Source: Planctomycetota bacterium (GTDB lineage: Bacteria; Planctomycetota; UBA1135; UBA2386). Taken from it: 64,000 bases of DNA. The DNA is taken from NCBI GenBank assembly GCA_016716265.1, contig JADJWQ010000006.1, forward strand, positions 3,003,501-3,067,500, read 5' to 3'. This document shows, in pieces, positions 27,797 to 38,452 of the stretch. The notes under the pieces are model-generated. The model was not told the origin of the DNA. It was given only the letters and a program-made list of their open reading frames with translations, and ran no database searches. The stretch's first letter is position 1; each line of letters opens with the position of its first letter. The translations under genes were made by a program, and so were the position numbers.

Positions 27797-29896
27797 GTGC
27801 AGGCACCCGACCCGCTCCCGACCCGCGCGCTGTCCCGGCTCGCGCGCGCCCACGGCATCGCGCCGGTCTACATCGGTTCCGACTTCGTCGTCCGCGGCGC
27901 GAACCGCGACGCGCTGCTCGCCATGCTGCGCGCGCTCGGCGTCGGCATCGACGACCCGGCGGAGGCCCCCGAGCTGCTGCGCGCGCGCTGGCGCGACGTG
28001 TGGTCGCGTCCGCTGGAGCCGGTGCACGTGGTCTGGACCGACGCGCCGGCCGGGCTCCGCGTGCGGCTGCCGGCCGGCGCCGAGACCGCGCCGCTGCGCG
28101 CGACGGTCGAACTCGAGGGCGGCGGCTCGGCGAGCGTCGAGGCCCGCTGCACGGAGCTGCCGCGGCGCGCGCTGCGCAGCGTCGATGGCGCCGCACGCGT
28201 CGCCCTGCACGTGCCGCTGCCCGAGCTGCCCCCCGGCTACCACCGCGTGCACGTCGCCGTCGCCGGCGTCGAGGCCGACGCGCTGCTGATCGCCGCGCCG
28301 CGCCGCTGCCACCCGGTCGGTTCGGGTCGGACCGCGGCCTTCCTGCCTGTCTACGCGCTGCACTCGGCGCGCCGCCCAGACTGCGCCGACCTCACCGATT
28401 GGACGCGATTCGGGCGCTTCGTCGCGGAGCAGGGCGTCGATCTCGTGGGCACGCTGCCGCTGTGCGCGGGCTTCCTGGAGCCGCCGGTGCAGCCGAGCCC
28501 CTACGCGCCCGCCAGCCGGCTGTTCTGGAACGAGGTGTACGTCGACGTCGACCGGCTCGACGGTGGCGGCCCTCACGCTCCTGCACCCCGAGCTCCGGCA
28601 GACGCGCGCTTCGTCGACTGGCCCACCGTCGCTGCCGATCGGCTGGCGGCATTGCAGACCGCCGCGGACCGACACTTCGCCGAGCACGGTCCCGACGGCT
28701 CGGCCGCGCTGCGAGCGTTCGTCGCCCGCCGCCCCGACGTCGCCGACTTCGCGATCTTCCGCGCCGCGGCCGAGACGCACGGCCGCGATTGGCGCCAATG
28801 GCCGGCACGATGGCGAGACGGCACGATCGAACCCGCGGAGGTCGCACCGGCCGCCCGTCGGCGGCACCTGTTCGCGCAATGGCAGACGCAGGAGCAGATC
28901 GACGCGTCCCTCGCCGAGATGCGCGCAGCCGGCGCGGAGCCGTACCTCGATCTGCCGATCGGTGCACATTCGGACGGCTACGACATCTGGCGCTACCGCG
29001 ACGCGTTTCTGACCGGTTGCAGCGCCGGTGCGCCACCCGACGCGTTCTTCACACAGGGCCAGGACTGGGGCTTCGCACCGCGGCACCCGGAACGATCGCG
29101 CGCGACCGGGCACCTCGACTTCCGCCGCTGCATCGAGCACCACGTGCGCCATTGCGGCGTGCTGCGTATCGACCACGTGATGGGGCTGCACCGCATCTGG
29201 TCCGTGCCGCACGGCCTGCCGGCTCACCTCGGTTGCTACCTGCGCCAGCCCGGCGAGGAGCTGCTCGCGATCGTGACGCTCGAGTCGCATCGCCACCGCT
29301 GCGCGATCATCGGCGAAGATCTGGGCACCGTGCCGCCGGCGACGCGGCTCGCGCTGCCTCGCCACGGTGTGGGCTCGATGCACGTCGTCCAGTTCGAGCT
29401 GCGCCCCTGGGACGCGCACACCGCGCTGACGCCCGGCCCGCGCATGCTGGCGACGCTGAACACCCACGATTTGCCGACGTTCCGCGCGTTCCTGGAGGCG
29501 CTCGACGTGGAGGACCGTGTCGCCCTCGGGCTGTTCGACGAGGCGACGGCCGACCGCGAGCGCTGGCAGCGAGGCGAGGTCGTCGCCGCACTGCGCGACT
29601 GGCTCGCGCGGCACGGCGAACTGGCCGACCCGGGCGGTGCGGACGCGGCGGCGTGCCTGCAGGGCGTGCTCCGCGCGCTGGCGCAGAGCGACGCCGCGGT
29701 CGTCGTCGTGGGCATCGAGGACCTGTGGCTGGAGCCCCAGCCGCAGAACGTCCCCGGCACGACGGAGCAGCGTCCGAACTGGAAGCGGCGCGCGCAATGG
29801 TCGCTGGATCGGATCATCGCCGAGCCGCAGCTCGCCGCGACCCTCCACGACGTGGTCGCGCGCCGGCACGGTCGACCCGCGCCGGGGCGGACGTGA
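27797..29896 (+). CDS. malQ: 4-alpha-glucanotransferase (amylomaltase, GH77)
   Basis: 699 residues from a GTG start with GAGGGGG just ahead. The GH77 catalytic set is present: nucleophile Asp in LRIDHVMGLHRIW near residue 456, acid Glu in IIGEDLGTVP near 505 and the third Asp in NTHDLPTF near 556; the end VPGTTEQRPNWKRR is typical. An extra N-terminal beta domain (residues 60-190) is common in longer MalQ proteins. It transfers maltodextrin segments between glucans in glycogen turnover. Downstream on the same strand is a treZ remnant and then convergent glgX, so this is a glycogen/trehalose locus. Confidence 0.92.
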   Translation: MQAPDPLPTRALSRLARAHGIAPVYIGSDFVVRGANRDALLAMLRALGVGIDDPAEAPELLRARWRDVWSRPLEPVHVVWTDAPAGLRVRLPAGAETAPLRATVELEGGGSASVEARCTELPRRALRSVDGAARVALHVPLPELPPGYHRVHVAVAGVEADALLIAAPRRCHPVGSGRTAAFLPVYALHSARRPDCADLTDWTRFGRFVAEQGVDLVGTLPLCAGFLEPPVQPSPYAPASRLFWNEVYVDVDRLDGGGPHAPAPRAPADARFVDWPTVAADRLAALQTAADRHFAEHGPDGSAALRAFVARRPDVADFAIFRAAAETHGRDWRQWPARWRDGTIEPAEVAPAARRRHLFAQWQTQEQIDASLAEMRAAGAEPYLDLPIGAHSDGYDIWRYRDAFLTGCSAGAPPDAFFTQGQDWGFAPRHPERSRATGHLDFRRCIEHHVRHCGVLRIDHVMGLHRIWSVPHGLPAHLGCYLRQPGEELLAIVTLESHRHRCAIIGEDLGTVPPATRLALPRHGVGSMHVVQFELRPWDAHTALTPGPRMLATLNTHDLPTFRAFLEALDVEDRVALGLFDEATADRERWQRGEVVAALRDWLARHGELADPGGADAAACLQGVLRALAQSDAAVVVVGIEDLWLEPQPQNVPGTTEQRPNWKRRAQWSLDRIIAEPQLAATLHDVVARRHGRPAPGRT

Positions 29897-29913
29897 GCCG
29901 GTCGGCGGCGGGG

Positions 29914-31176
29914 ATCACGAAGCGAACGTCGCCGGCGTCGCGCCGGGCGATCGCTGCTTCGTCCACCTGGACGATGGACCGCCACGCGCGGATCCCTGCT
30001 CGCTGTCACCGCCCGACGGGGTCGACGGGCCGCCCGAGGTGGTCGACCCGGCGTTCGACCGGACCGATCGCGGCTGGACCGGCGTCGCCCTCGACGCGCT
30101 CGTGCCGTACGAGCTGCATGTCGGCACGCACACCCGCGGCGGCACGTCCGACGCCGTGATCCCGCAGCTGCCGCGGCTGCGCGCGCGCGGCGTGACGGCC
30201 CTCGAGCCGATGCCGATCGCACAGTTCCCTGGCACCCGCAACTGGGGCCACGACGGCGTGCTCCCGTTCGCGGCGCAGCACTCGTACGGTGGACTCCGCG
30301 GTCTGCAGCGTCTGGTCGACGCGTCACCCGCGCTCGGGATCGGCGTGATCCTCGACGTCGTCCACGACCACTCCGCGGTGCCGTTCGTCGAGGAGCTGAC
30401 GGCCATTGTGCACGCCCGCGGCGCGGCGCTCGGGCCGCGCTTGCTGGTCAGCGGCGAGACCGGCCGCAACGATCCGCGCTTCGTGCTGCCGCCCGAGCGC
30501 GGCGGCCATGGCATGGACGCGATCTGGTGTGACGACCTGCACCAGGCCCTGCACGCAGCGGTCACCGGCGAGCGCCACGGCATCTTCGCCGACTTCGACG
30601 ATCTCGCGCGGCTTGCCGCCGCGTGGGCGACCGGGATGTCGTTCCGCGGCGAGCGCTCCGCCGCGCGGCGACATCGGCACAGCCGGCCGCTGCCGCAGGG
30701 CGTGTCGCCCGCGCAGGTCGTCGTCCATGCCCAGGACCACGACCAGATCGGCAATCGCGGCCGCGGCGAGCGGCTCGGGACGCCCGCGAGCGTGGCTACG
30801 CCGGGTCGGTGCCGGACCCGCAATCCGAACGGACCTTCGCTGCGAGCGTGCTCGATGCGGGGAGCGACGCGGTCGGCGTCGACCACGCGCGCTTCACGAC
30901 GGCACTGCTCGCACTGCGCCGCACGCTGCTCCGCACCGGCGCCACGGTCGCGCACGTCGCCGACGAGCACGTCGTCGTCGGTATCCGCCAGGCCGCGGGC
31001 CTGACGTTCCTGCTCGCCTTCCACTTCGCCGACGCGACGGCGACCACGACGCTGTCGCTGCCGGGTGGCGGGGCGTGGACGTTCGCTCTCGACACCCGCG
31101 CCCACACGAGCGCTTGCGCGCCACGGCTCGCGGGCGACGCGGTCCGCCTGCCGCTCGGTCCGTGGCAGGGCGTCTG

Positions 31177-31195
<19 letters not shown>
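29914..31195 (+). pseudogene. treZ: Remnant of malto-oligosyltrehalose trehalohydrolase
   Basis: Segments of TreZ (GH13_10) lie in family order but with gaps. Frame 3 starts at APGDRCFVHLDDGPP, without the ~75-residue N-terminal CBM48 part, goes through LVPYELHVGTHTRGG, LEPMPIAQFPGTRNWGHDGV and ILDVVHDHS, then jumps straight to AVPFVEELTAIVH, so the region with the catalytic nucleophile Asp is gone. It continues through GETGRNDPRF, MDAIWCDDLHQALH and HDQIGNRG. Near 30790-30810 it changes frame and skips the MGEE segment to VPDPQSERTFAASVLD and the C-terminal beta domain, ending at 31195. Codon use is still normal. As assembled it cannot be an active enzyme. It follows malQ by 17 bases and overlaps the end of glgX tail to tail. 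Confidence 0.8.
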
Positions 31196-33318
<2,123 letters not shown>

Positions 33319-33402
33319 GGGTCAGCCGCGCTGCCGCGGAGCGGCGCGCGGGCCCGGCCACGATCCGGCGCGCGCCCCGCGATTGCAAGCGCGCGCGGGC
33401 GA

Positions 33403-36165
33403 TCACCGCGCCTGCACGGTGATCGCGAGGCCCGGTGACAGCTGCAGCGACAGCGCACCGCAGCTCGACGGCTGCGCCGCCTGGAACAGCAGCGTCCCGC
33501 CGACCAGCGCGGGGTCCGCGGGGATCGGTGCGGAGACCACGCCCTGACTCCGGGCGTCGGTCCCGAAGTCCACACCGAAGCTGCCGGTCGGGTCGATCCG
33601 CAGCTCGATGTCGAACAGCGGGAGCGACGCGCGTGCGAAGCCGACCAACATGACGCTCGGGAGTGCCGGAGCGATGCCGTCGACGACGATCGCGAAGCCC
33701 GCATCGCCGAGACGCGGCTGAGTGTTCGGCAGCAGCCCCAGTGCAGGCGAGCACGCGGCGGGCGTCGCCTCGCCGTATCGCTCGATACCCTCGTCGCGGT
33801 CGAGGATGCCGTCACGGTCGCGGTCGACGCCGAGCCGGACCCCCTCGCCGAGCGGGACGCCGGTGAACGTCAGCAGGGCCCGGCCCGCGCGCAGCTCGGT
33901 GTCGAGCTCGGTCAGCGTCCGCGGCGACTCGCCGGCGCGGTCGACCAGGAAGCGACCGGAGGCCGCGTCGTGGACCATGCCGACCCGCTGGCCGTCGAGA
34001 ACGCCGTGCACCACCACCGCGCAGTCGTTCGCCGCGGCGCGCGCGAGCAGCGCCTGCAAGCGCGCACGGAGCGCCGGATCGAGGACGTTCGCGGCATCGA
34101 ACGTCAGCTGGAAGCCGACGGTCGGCGCGGTGCCGGTGTCGAATGCCATCACGAACGCCGCGATCTTCGCGCGGGCGACCGGGTCGCGCGACAGCGGGCC
34201 GAAGACCGGCAGCCCGAGGAAGTCGGACACCGTGTCGAGCTCACCGTCGTGCGTGTAGCCGAAGCCGGCCGTGCGACCGTCTGGACGGAGCGTCCGGCCG
34301 TCGCGCTTGTAGGCGTTGCGGAGCTGTGCCACCTCGAACGCCTGCGGGGTCTGCAGCGTGCGACCGTCGAAGATCACGCCGTTGGTGCCCGTCGGCAGGG
34401 AGTGGCAGTCCACGCACCGCACGAAGCCATTGAACGGCTGCTGCATGTAGAGCGGCTCGCCCTCCGCCGCGCTCGCGCCGACGGGCTCGGTCGGCAGCGA
34501 CCGGTCGAGGTTCAGGCGCGGATTCGCCATGTAGCGGATCGACCGCAGGAACACATCGAACGTCGCCAGCTCGGCCGCCGGGAGCGGCGTGCTGCCGAAC
34601 AGGTCGTCGAACGTCGGATTGAAGTCCGCGAGCGTCGCACGATCGCCACGCCAGTGGAACGGCTGCGTGCCCTCGAGCCCCTGGAAGGTCTGCGTGACCA
34701 TCGGGCCCTTCATCGGGTGCAGGTCGAACCGCCGGCCGAGCCGGTCGATCGCGACCTCCATGTCGCCGGTCGGATCACCCAGGTCCCACGCGAGGTTGTC
34801 GGTCGTGCCGTCGACGTGGCAGCTCGCGCAGCTCACGGTGCCGTTGCCGGACAGCCGGGCGTCGTACAGGAAGCCGCGCCCCTCCTTCAGCTCGGACGGC
34901 GTCGGGTCGTGGGGCCGACCGACCTCCGCGATCACCGTGCGCGAGACGGTGTCGACGACCGCCAGCGAGTTCGCGATCCGGCTGTGCACGTAGAGCAGGC
35001 CCTGCGTCGGGTGGTGGGCCAGCGCACGCGGGCCGCGCATGTCGCGGGACGACGTCGAGCCGAGGTCGATGCGGCCGACGACGCGCCCGCTCGGCTCCAA
35101 CACGCCGATCCGATCCGTGCCGAATGCCGCGACATAGGCCAGCGAACCGTCCGGCGCGAACACCGTGTCGGTCGGCTGTGCGAGCGCGGTCGCGCGCGCT
35201 ACCGGATCGGGGAGCACGCGATAGTCGATCGTCGGATTCAGGTCGATCGGAGTGACGACGCCGGTGGACAGGTCGATCTTGGTGATGCGATTGTCGACGA
35301 CGTGGCCGCGCAGCGCGGTGACGAAGCGCACCAGATTGCGCGCCTCGGTGTTCGCCACCCACAGCTCCTCCGCGCCGGGCCGCAACGCCACGTCGAAGTT
35401 CACCGTGCCGACCCCCGAGAAGCGCCGCGTCACCACTGCGGTCCGCGCATCGATCTCGAACACGTCCCAGTCCGGCAGCGTGACGCCGTGCGTCGAGTGC
35501 CATTGCGGGTCGTCGTGCCGCACGATGATGCCCTGCGGCGGTGCTGCCGGCAGCGCCGGGTTGACCGGCGGCGGCGGAGGTGGCGCGGCCCTGACCGGGA
35601 CGATCGTCGTGCCGTTGCCACTGCGGTACGACGCGACCCAGACCTTCGAGCCGTCCGCGGAGACCTCGAGCGCGCGGGGGTCGTCGCAGAACACCGGCAC
35701 CTCGCCGACCAGCGCCCGGCGGTCCGGATCGAAGACCTGGACCTTGCGGTCGGTCGCGGTCGCGACGAACGCGCGCGCCGGTCGTCCGGCGAACACCACG
35801 TCGCCGGGCTCGTCGGCGGTCGCGATGGTGGCGACGACCGCGCGCTGCCGCAACGACACGACGCTGATCGAGTCCGATGCGAAGTTCACGACCCAGACCT
35901 CGTCCGCGCTGCGGGGTCGCACTGCGATCGGCCCGAGCCCGACACGGATCTCGTCGATCGACACGGGTCGCCGCGGATCGGCGAGCGACCACACGCACAG
36001 CATGTCGTCGGCGGTGTCGACGGTGACGAGCCGGTCGGCACCCGGCAGCACGGCGACTGCGTGGGTCGGCGCCGGCTCGAAGTGCACGTAGCCGGACTGC
36101 TGGGCGGAGGCGGCGGCAGCCAGGGCGATCGCCGCGAGCGGGAGCGAGGGGAGCGCGGGTCTCAT
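33403..36165 (-). CDS. Exported beta-propeller / di-heme cytochrome c peroxidase-like fusion with C-terminal PIP domain
   Basis: 920 residues with a signal peptide (LPLAAIALAAAASAQQ). Residues 20-430 are YncE-like propeller repeats (ADEVWVVNFASDSISVV, GSLAYVAAFGTDRIGV). Two c-type heme sites follow: CASCH near 446 and CVDCH near 583, the latter inside a MauG/peroxidase-like stretch (QLRNAYKRDGRT). The linker contains a poly-Pro run near residue 205. The last 110 residues form a beta domain ending VSAPIPADPALVGGTLLFQA, shared with two proteases in this window. A periplasmic electron-transfer or peroxidase role is likely. Confidence 0.85.
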   Translation of the reverse strand: MRPALPSLPLAAIALAAAASAQQSGYVHFEPAPTHAVAVLPGADRLVTVDTADDMLCVWSLADPRRPVSIDEIRVGLGPIAVRPRSADEVWVVNFASDSISVVSLRQRAVVATIATADEPGDVVFAGRPARAFVATATDRKVQVFDPDRRALVGEVPVFCDDPRALEVSADGSKVWVASYRSGNGTTIVPVRAAPPPPPPVNPALPAAPPQGIIVRHDDPQWHSTHGVTLPDWDVFEIDARTAVVTRRFSGVGTVNFDVALRPGAEELWVANTEARNLVRFVTALRGHVVDNRITKIDLSTGVVTPIDLNPTIDYRVLPDPVARATALAQPTDTVFAPDGSLAYVAAFGTDRIGVLEPSGRVVGRIDLGSTSSRDMRGPRALAHHPTQGLLYVHSRIANSLAVVDTVSRTVIAEVGRPHDPTPSELKEGRGFLYDARLSGNGTVSCASCHVDGTTDNLAWDLGDPTGDMEVAIDRLGRRFDLHPMKGPMVTQTFQGLEGTQPFHWRGDRATLADFNPTFDDLFGSTPLPAAELATFDVFLRSIRYMANPRLNLDRSLPTEPVGASAAEGEPLYMQQPFNGFVRCVDCHSLPTGTNGVIFDGRTLQTPQAFEVAQLRNAYKRDGRTLRPDGRTAGFGYTHDGELDTVSDFLGLPVFGPLSRDPVARAKIAAFVMAFDTGTAPTVGFQLTFDAANVLDPALRARLQALLARAAANDCAVVVHGVLDGQRVGMVHDAASGRFLVDRAGESPRTLTELDTELRAGRALLTFTGVPLGEGVRLGVDRDRDGILDRDEGIERYGEATPAACSPALGLLPNTQPRLGDAGFAIVVDGIAPALPSVMLVGFARASLPLFDIELRIDPTGSFGVDFGTDARSQGVVSAPIPADPALVGGTLLFQAAQPSSCGALSLQLSPGLAITVQAR

Positions 36166-36302
36166 GGTCGGAGCGAGCCGGGCGGGGAGTAGCGCAGTGT
36201 CGCCGCGTGAGTGCCACCGGGCCACCGGACCGCCGGCACGGAGCCGGACGATTCCCGGCTCGCGCCGCCCCGGGACACCTCCCGACGAGTTTTCCGGTTT
36301 CG

Positions 36303-36324
36303 TTTTTGACGGACCGTCGGAAAA
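36303..36324. promoter_or_regulatory. Inverted repeat, candidate TetR operator
   Basis: TTTTTGACGGaCCGTCGGAAAA at 36303-36324: GACGG and CCGTC are perfect arms around a central A, and T/A runs flank them. It lies about 17 bases ahead of the TetR start and in the 175-base gap to the divergent cytochrome gene, the place expected for autoregulation. Confidence 0.55.
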
Positions 36325-36340
36325 CGACGATCATCCGGCG

Positions 36341-37093
36341 GTGAGCACTCTGACCCGCAAGCAGCGCGAGATCCGCGAGCGCGAGGCGCTCCTGCTCGGC
36401 ATCGCCCGGCGCATGCTGCTCGAGCGCGGCTACCTGGGGCTCACGATGGATCGGATCGCCGCCGAGACCGAGTACTCGAAGGGCACGATCTACCAGCACT
36501 TCGCCAACAAGGAGGACCTGCTGGTCGCCCTGATGGTGCAGAGCTGCGGCCGCCGGGTCGAGCTGTTCGACCGCGCGGCGACGTTCCGCGGCCGCCCGCG
36601 CGAACGCATGACGGCGATCGGCGTCGCCGTCGAGCTGTTCCACCTGAGCACGCCGGACTTCGCGCAGGCCGAGACGCTCGTCAAGGCCTCGTCGATCCGC
36701 GACAAGGCCGACCCGGTGCGGCTCGCGAGCCTCGAGGACGTCGAGGCGCGCAGCCTCGGCATCTGCTTCGGCATCGCGCGCGACGGCATCGCGGCCGGTG
36801 ATCTCGCGCTGCGCCCCGGCCACCGCGTCGAAGACCTGGTGCTCGGCCTGTGGTCGCTGCACCAGGGCGCGTTCGCGATCGCCGACATGGACCTGCCGCT
36901 CGAGCGCCTCGGCTTCGGCGACCCGCTCGAGACCCTGCGCCGCAACGCCGGCCTGTTCATGGACGGCTGCGGCTGGCTACCGCTGTCGTCCGACTACGAC
37001 GACGCCGCGCTCCGGGCGCGCATCCGCGGCGAGCTGTTCGCCGATGTGACCGCGACGCGCCCCGCACCCCCCGGCCCCGGCCCGGCACGCTGA
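36341..37093 (+). CDS. TetR-family repressor of the adjacent RND pump
   Basis: 250 residues from a GTG start. The N-terminal helix-turn-helix is standard TetR: GYLGLTMDRIAAETEYSKGTIYQHFANKEDLL around residues 28-60. The ligand domain (60-230) is all helical and ends in a Pro/Gly tail. A palindrome just upstream is a good operator candidate. The membrane fusion protein gene follows after about 64 bases, so the regulator probably controls the pump operon and itself, responding to a pump substrate. Confidence 0.88.
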   Translation: MSTLTRKQREIREREALLLGIARRMLLERGYLGLTMDRIAAETEYSKGTIYQHFANKEDLLVALMVQSCGRRVELFDRAATFRGRPRERMTAIGVAVELFHLSTPDFAQAETLVKASSIRDKADPVRLASLEDVEARSLGICFGIARDGIAAGDLALRPGHRVEDLVLGLWSLHQGAFAIADMDLPLERLGFGDPLETLRRNAGLFMDGCGWLPLSSDYDDAALRARIRGELFADVTATRPAPPGPGPAR

Positions 37094-37156
37094 CCCCCGC
37101 ACGGGCCGCGCCCGCCCCGGGACCGACCCGCGCTGCTGACTGGAGAGAAACTGACG

Positions 37157-38452
37157 ATGCGTCGAATCTTGACGAAGAGAAACCTCGTAGCGGTCGCCGT
37201 GCTCGGCGCTGCCGCAGTCGGGGTCGCGGCGGTCGCCCAGCACACCGGGCCCGGGCCGGACCTCGCGCCGGTCGCCGCCGCGCGCGTCCTGGAGGTCGAG
37301 ACGCTCGCCGTCCGGACCGAGTCGGGCTACCGGCTCGTCCAGGCCTACACCGGCGAGCTGCGCGCCCGCCGCCAGGCCGGGCTCGGCCTCGAGGTGGGCG
37401 GCCGGATCGTCTCGATCCACGCCGACGTGGGCGCGCGCGTCGGGGCAGGCGATCTGCTCGTCGAGCTCGACGCGGCGCATCTGCTCGCCTCGCGCGACGA
37501 GCTCGACGCCGGGCTGCGTGCCGCCCGAGCGGCGCTCGCCGAACTCGAGGCGGGGCCGCGCGCCGAGACGATCGCGGCGGCCCGCGCGCTGCGCGACCAG
37601 CGGCGCGAGGAGCGCCGGCTGGCCGATCTGCAGCTCGAGCGGCGCCGCGCGCTGGTCGAGCGCGCGGTCGACTCGCAGGCCGACCTCGACGTCGCGGAGA
37701 CGAACCTGCGCACCGCCGACGCGCGGCTCGCCGAGGCGGACGCGCGACTCGCCGAGCTCGAGGCCGGCACGCGGGCCGAGGTCCTCGACGCCCAGCGGGC
37801 GCGGGTCGCCGAGCTGCAGGCCGGCCTGCAGCGCATCGCGGCGGCGCTCGACGACACCCTCCTGCGCGCACCGTTCGACGGTGTGATCGCCGCGCGCGAC
37901 GCCGACGAGGGGGCCGTGGTCGCGGCGGGCGACGTCGTGCTGCGGATCGTCGAGACCGACCGCATCGAGGCGTGGATCGGCGTGCCGGAGGACGTCGCGA
38001 CGCGCTGCGGCGACGCTGACGCGCTGCGCGTCGAGGTCGACGGTCGCACGGTCGCGGTCGGTCCACCGCGCGCGCTGCCCGAGCTCGACCGCCGCACCCG
38101 CACGGCGACGCTCGTGTTCGACCTCGATGCCGGCGCCGGACCACGGCCGCGCCCGGGCGCGATCGCGCGCCTGCTCGTCGAGCAGCACACCGACGCGCGA
38201 GGCTTCTGGCTGCCGCTCGAAGCGCTCGTGCCGGGCGCGCGCGGCCTGTGGTCGTGCCGCGTGCTGACGCCGGCCGGAGACGGTGAGGCGATCGTGCGCC
38301 GGGCGGCGCTCGAGCTGCTGCACGTCGACGGCGAGCGCGCCTTCGTGCGCGGCACGCTGCAGGACGGCGACGCGGTGCTCGCCTCCGGGGTCCAGCGCGT
38401 CGTCGCCGGACAGCGCGTCCGCCCGGTTCCGACGTCGGAGACGGAACGATGA
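37157..38452 (+). CDS. RND efflux membrane fusion (adaptor) protein
   Basis: 431 residues, GGAGAG ribosome site nine bases before the ATG. An N-terminal hydrophobic anchor (VAVLGAAAVGVAAVA) is followed by a lipoyl-like half (GLGLEVGGRIVSIHADVG), a long alpha-hairpin of about 120 residues (37500-37840), the second lipoyl half with PFDGVIAARDADEGAVV, and beta-barrel domains. This is the HlyD/AcrA layout. It links an inner-membrane RND pump to an outer-membrane channel; no tolC-like gene is next to it. The stop overlaps the pump start (ATGA). Confidence 0.9.
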   Translation: MRRILTKRNLVAVAVLGAAAVGVAAVAQHTGPGPDLAPVAAARVLEVETLAVRTESGYRLVQAYTGELRARRQAGLGLEVGGRIVSIHADVGARVGAGDLLVELDAAHLLASRDELDAGLRAARAALAELEAGPRAETIAAARALRDQRREERRLADLQLERRRALVERAVDSQADLDVAETNLRTADARLAEADARLAELEAGTRAEVLDAQRARVAELQAGLQRIAAALDDTLLRAPFDGVIAARDADEGAVVAAGDVVLRIVETDRIEAWIGVPEDVATRCGDADALRVEVDGRTVAVGPPRALPELDRRTRTATLVFDLDAGAGPRPRPGAIARLLVEQHTDARGFWLPLEALVPGARGLWSCRVLTPAGDGEAIVRRAALELLHVDGERAFVRGTLQDGDAVLASGVQRVVAGQRVRPVPTSETER

